Source: Deltaproteobacteria bacterium
GTDB lineage: Bacteria > Desulfobacterota > DSM-4660 > Desulfatiglandales > HGW-15
Direction of reading: 5' to 3'
NCBI GenBank assembly: GCA_019308985.1
Contig: JAFDHB010000036.1
Coordinates: forward strand, 1-24,736
Length of the DNA stretch: 24,736 bases
The position numbers and the translations under genes are program-made. Positions 23,582 through 24,736 of the stretch are shown piece after piece (within the stretch, counting starts at the first letter, position 1; each line of letters begins with the position of its first letter). The notes beneath the pieces were generated by a model. The model had not been told where the DNA came from, made no database searches, and saw only the letters and a list, made by a program, of their open reading frames with translations.

Positions 23582-24565
23582 ATGGCACAGGGAATAATGA
23601 CAATAGTAGAGCAAAGGGACGGAGAGATTCGAAAAGTATCCTACGAGGTTGTCAGCGAAGCAAGGCGTCTTGCAGACGCACTCAGCCAGGAAGTTGTCGC
23701 AATCCTCCTTGGCTCTGAAATCAAGGACAAGGCTCCTGTCCTGGGGCATTATGGGGCAGACAGGGTGGTCGTTGCAGATGATCCGAGGCTTCAGGTATAT
23801 ACGACGGATGCCTATGTCTCGGTAATCAGCCAAATCGTTCAGGCCCATGATCCTGCCATATTGCTGTTGGGTGCCTCTGCACAGGGAAAAGACCTTGCGG
23901 GCAGGCTGTGTGCAAGGCTGGACGTGGGCATGGCCCAGGACTGCACGGCCTTTTCCGTTGAAGACGGAAATCTCATTGCAATCCGACCCATATACGCCGG
24001 GAAGGCTTACGCAAGGGTGACCTTCGATGAGAGGAGGCCCCACATGGCCACTGCAAGGCCCAATGTGATGTCCATGAACGAGCCGGACGAGTCAAGGTCT
24101 GCAGAGATTACGGATGCCTCCTTCACGCTGGACGACGGGGAACTCAAGACAAAGGTGGTGGATGTGATCCGCGACGAAAGCGGCAAGGTAGACCTTACTG
24201 AGGCAGACAAAATCGTATCAGGGGGCCGGGGCATGAAAGGCCCCGAGAACTTCAATATCCTGGAGGAACTTGCAGAGGTCATAGGAGCCTCGGTAGGGGC
24301 CTCTCGCTCCGCTGTGGACGCCGGCTGGAGGCCCCACAGTGATCAGGTCGGCCAAACGGGGAAAGTGGTGTCACCGAACCTTTACATCGCCTGTGGAATC
24401 TCCGGCGCCATCCAGCACCTGGCCGGTATGGGGACATCCAAGGTCATCGTGGCCATCAACAAGGATCCCGAAGCGCCCATTTTCCAAAAGGCTGATTACG
24501 GAGTGGTTGATGACCTGTTCAAGGTAGTCCCGCCATTGACAGAAGAGTTCAAGAAATACGTGTAG
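23582..24565 (+). CDS. etfA: Electron transfer flavoprotein alpha subunit
   Basis: A 327-residue EtfA that holds the redox-active FAD. The C-terminal FAD-binding domain is typical: [12 protein letters not shown] (from about 213), [74 protein letters not shown]. The N-terminal domain matches ordinary EtfA, with no extra ferredoxin domain. The ATG at 23582 follows GAGGAG by 9 nt; a TTG at 23573 in frame is less likely. There is a 93-nt gap after etfB, unusually long for this pair, with no clear signal in it. A strong hairpin and a 126-bp repeat follow the stop. Confidence 0.97.
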   Translation: MAQGIMTIVEQRDGEIRKVSYEVVSEARRLADALSQEVVAILLGSEIKDKAPVLGHYGADRVVVADDPRLQVYTTDAYVSVISQIVQAHDPAILLLGASAQGKDLAGRLCARLDVGMAQDCTAFSVEDGNLIAIRPIYAGKAYARVTFDERRPHMATARPNVMSMNEPDESRSAEITDASFTLDDGELKTKVVDVIRDESGKVDLTEADKIVSGGRGMKGPENFNILEELAEVIGASVGASRSAVDAGWRPHSDQVGQTGKVVSPNLYIACGISGAIQHLAGMGTSKVIVAINKDPEAPIFQKADYGVVDDLFKVVPPLTEEFKKYV

Positions 24566-24585
24566 AGGTTACAGTCCAAGGTCCC

Positions 24586-24624
24586 AAGGTTCACGGTTGA
24601 ACAAGTTGTTGCCCCGTGAACCTT
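24586..24624 (+). terminator. 11-bp perfect stem-loop after etfA
   Basis: AAGGTTCACGG (24586-24596) and CCGTGAACCTT (24614-24624) form a perfect 11-bp stem with a 17-nt loop, beginning 20 nt after the etfA stop. There is no U-tract; the next base starts repeat copy C. A smaller alternative stem, GTTCA-CGGT-TGAAC, is nested at 24589-24602. It is a likely transcript 3'-end or processing structure. Confidence 0.55.
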
Positions 24625-24736
24625 GATGGCTTCGTAAAAAGTCCAATTTCTGCGTTGCGCTTCATCTCGTTGTGATTGCGGCGTACGCTAAGTACGCCTC
24701 ATCACACGAGATTTGCGCGCCTTGAACTTGAAGCTT
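24625..24736 (+). repeat. Dispersed 126-bp structured repeat, copy C (cut by window end)
   Basis: 112 bp of the same unit as copy A are visible, with about 3 differences (loop G to A, CAAGA to CGAGA, TTCGC to TTTGC). The leading arm faces etfA, 59 nt after its stop and directly after the 11-bp stem-loop. The closing arm (GTAAAA...GCCATC) is expected just outside the window. Confidence 0.9.

Noticed and set aside
23117..24043. A 308-codon minus-strand open frame
   Set aside because: It runs antisense across etfB and etfA, both of which are clear conserved genes; the translation is Cys/His/Pro-rich with no family features.

Overview
The window looks like chromosomal DNA of an anaerobic deltaproteobacterium (Desulfobacterota, in the broad group of sulfate reducers and syntrophic fatty-acid or aromatic-acid oxidisers). 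This rests on the gene set: a branched-chain-amino-acid-type (Liv) ABC transporter operon that contains an acyl-CoA ligase, a FadR-like TetR regulator next to etfBA, an hslVU/xerC cluster, and a divergent EF-G paralogue. It is an inference from protein character and gene order. No rRNA, tRNA, CRISPR array, insertion sequence or prophage gene was seen.

Layout. (1) 114-4401, minus strand: xerC-hslV-hslU-argD, a tight housekeeping cluster (tyrosine recombinase, two-part HslVU protease, acetylornithine-type aminotransferase). (2) 4402-4970: a 569-bp divergent control region holding a 126-bp dispersed repeat and candidate promoters facing both ways. (3) 4971-7588, plus strand: an EF-G-like GTPase lacking the catalytic His of its G3 motif, then a MogA/MoaB-type molybdopterin protein. 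(4) 7585-8976, minus: class II fumarase, overlapping the mog stop codon. (5) 9177-9500, plus: cutA. (6) 9582-21606, minus: livK-livG-acyl-CoA ligase-livH-livM-livF followed, 5 nt after livF, by a 1571-codon gene of unknown function. (7) 21830-24565, plus: FadR-like regulator, etfB, etfA.

Working together. Regions 6 and 7 read as one metabolic locus. A periplasmic binding protein, two permeases and two ATPases import a substrate, the ligase converts a carboxylic acid to its CoA thioester, EtfAB accepts electrons from acyl-CoA dehydrogenation, and the FadR-like repressor probably senses acyl-CoA. An 18-bp palindrome close to the Bacillus FadR operator consensus sits on the regulator's own promoter. 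The giant protein at the operon's end has no function I recognise and is the best candidate for something undescribed.

Across the window runs a family of about 126-bp structured repeats: near-identical copies at 4452, 15168 and 24625, a diverged copy at 17368 and a 42-bp half copy at 73. Four of the five lie at or just after a stop codon, always with the same arm facing the gene. The diverged copy keeps base pairing while changing sequence, which suggests selection or a transposition mechanism acting on the folded form.
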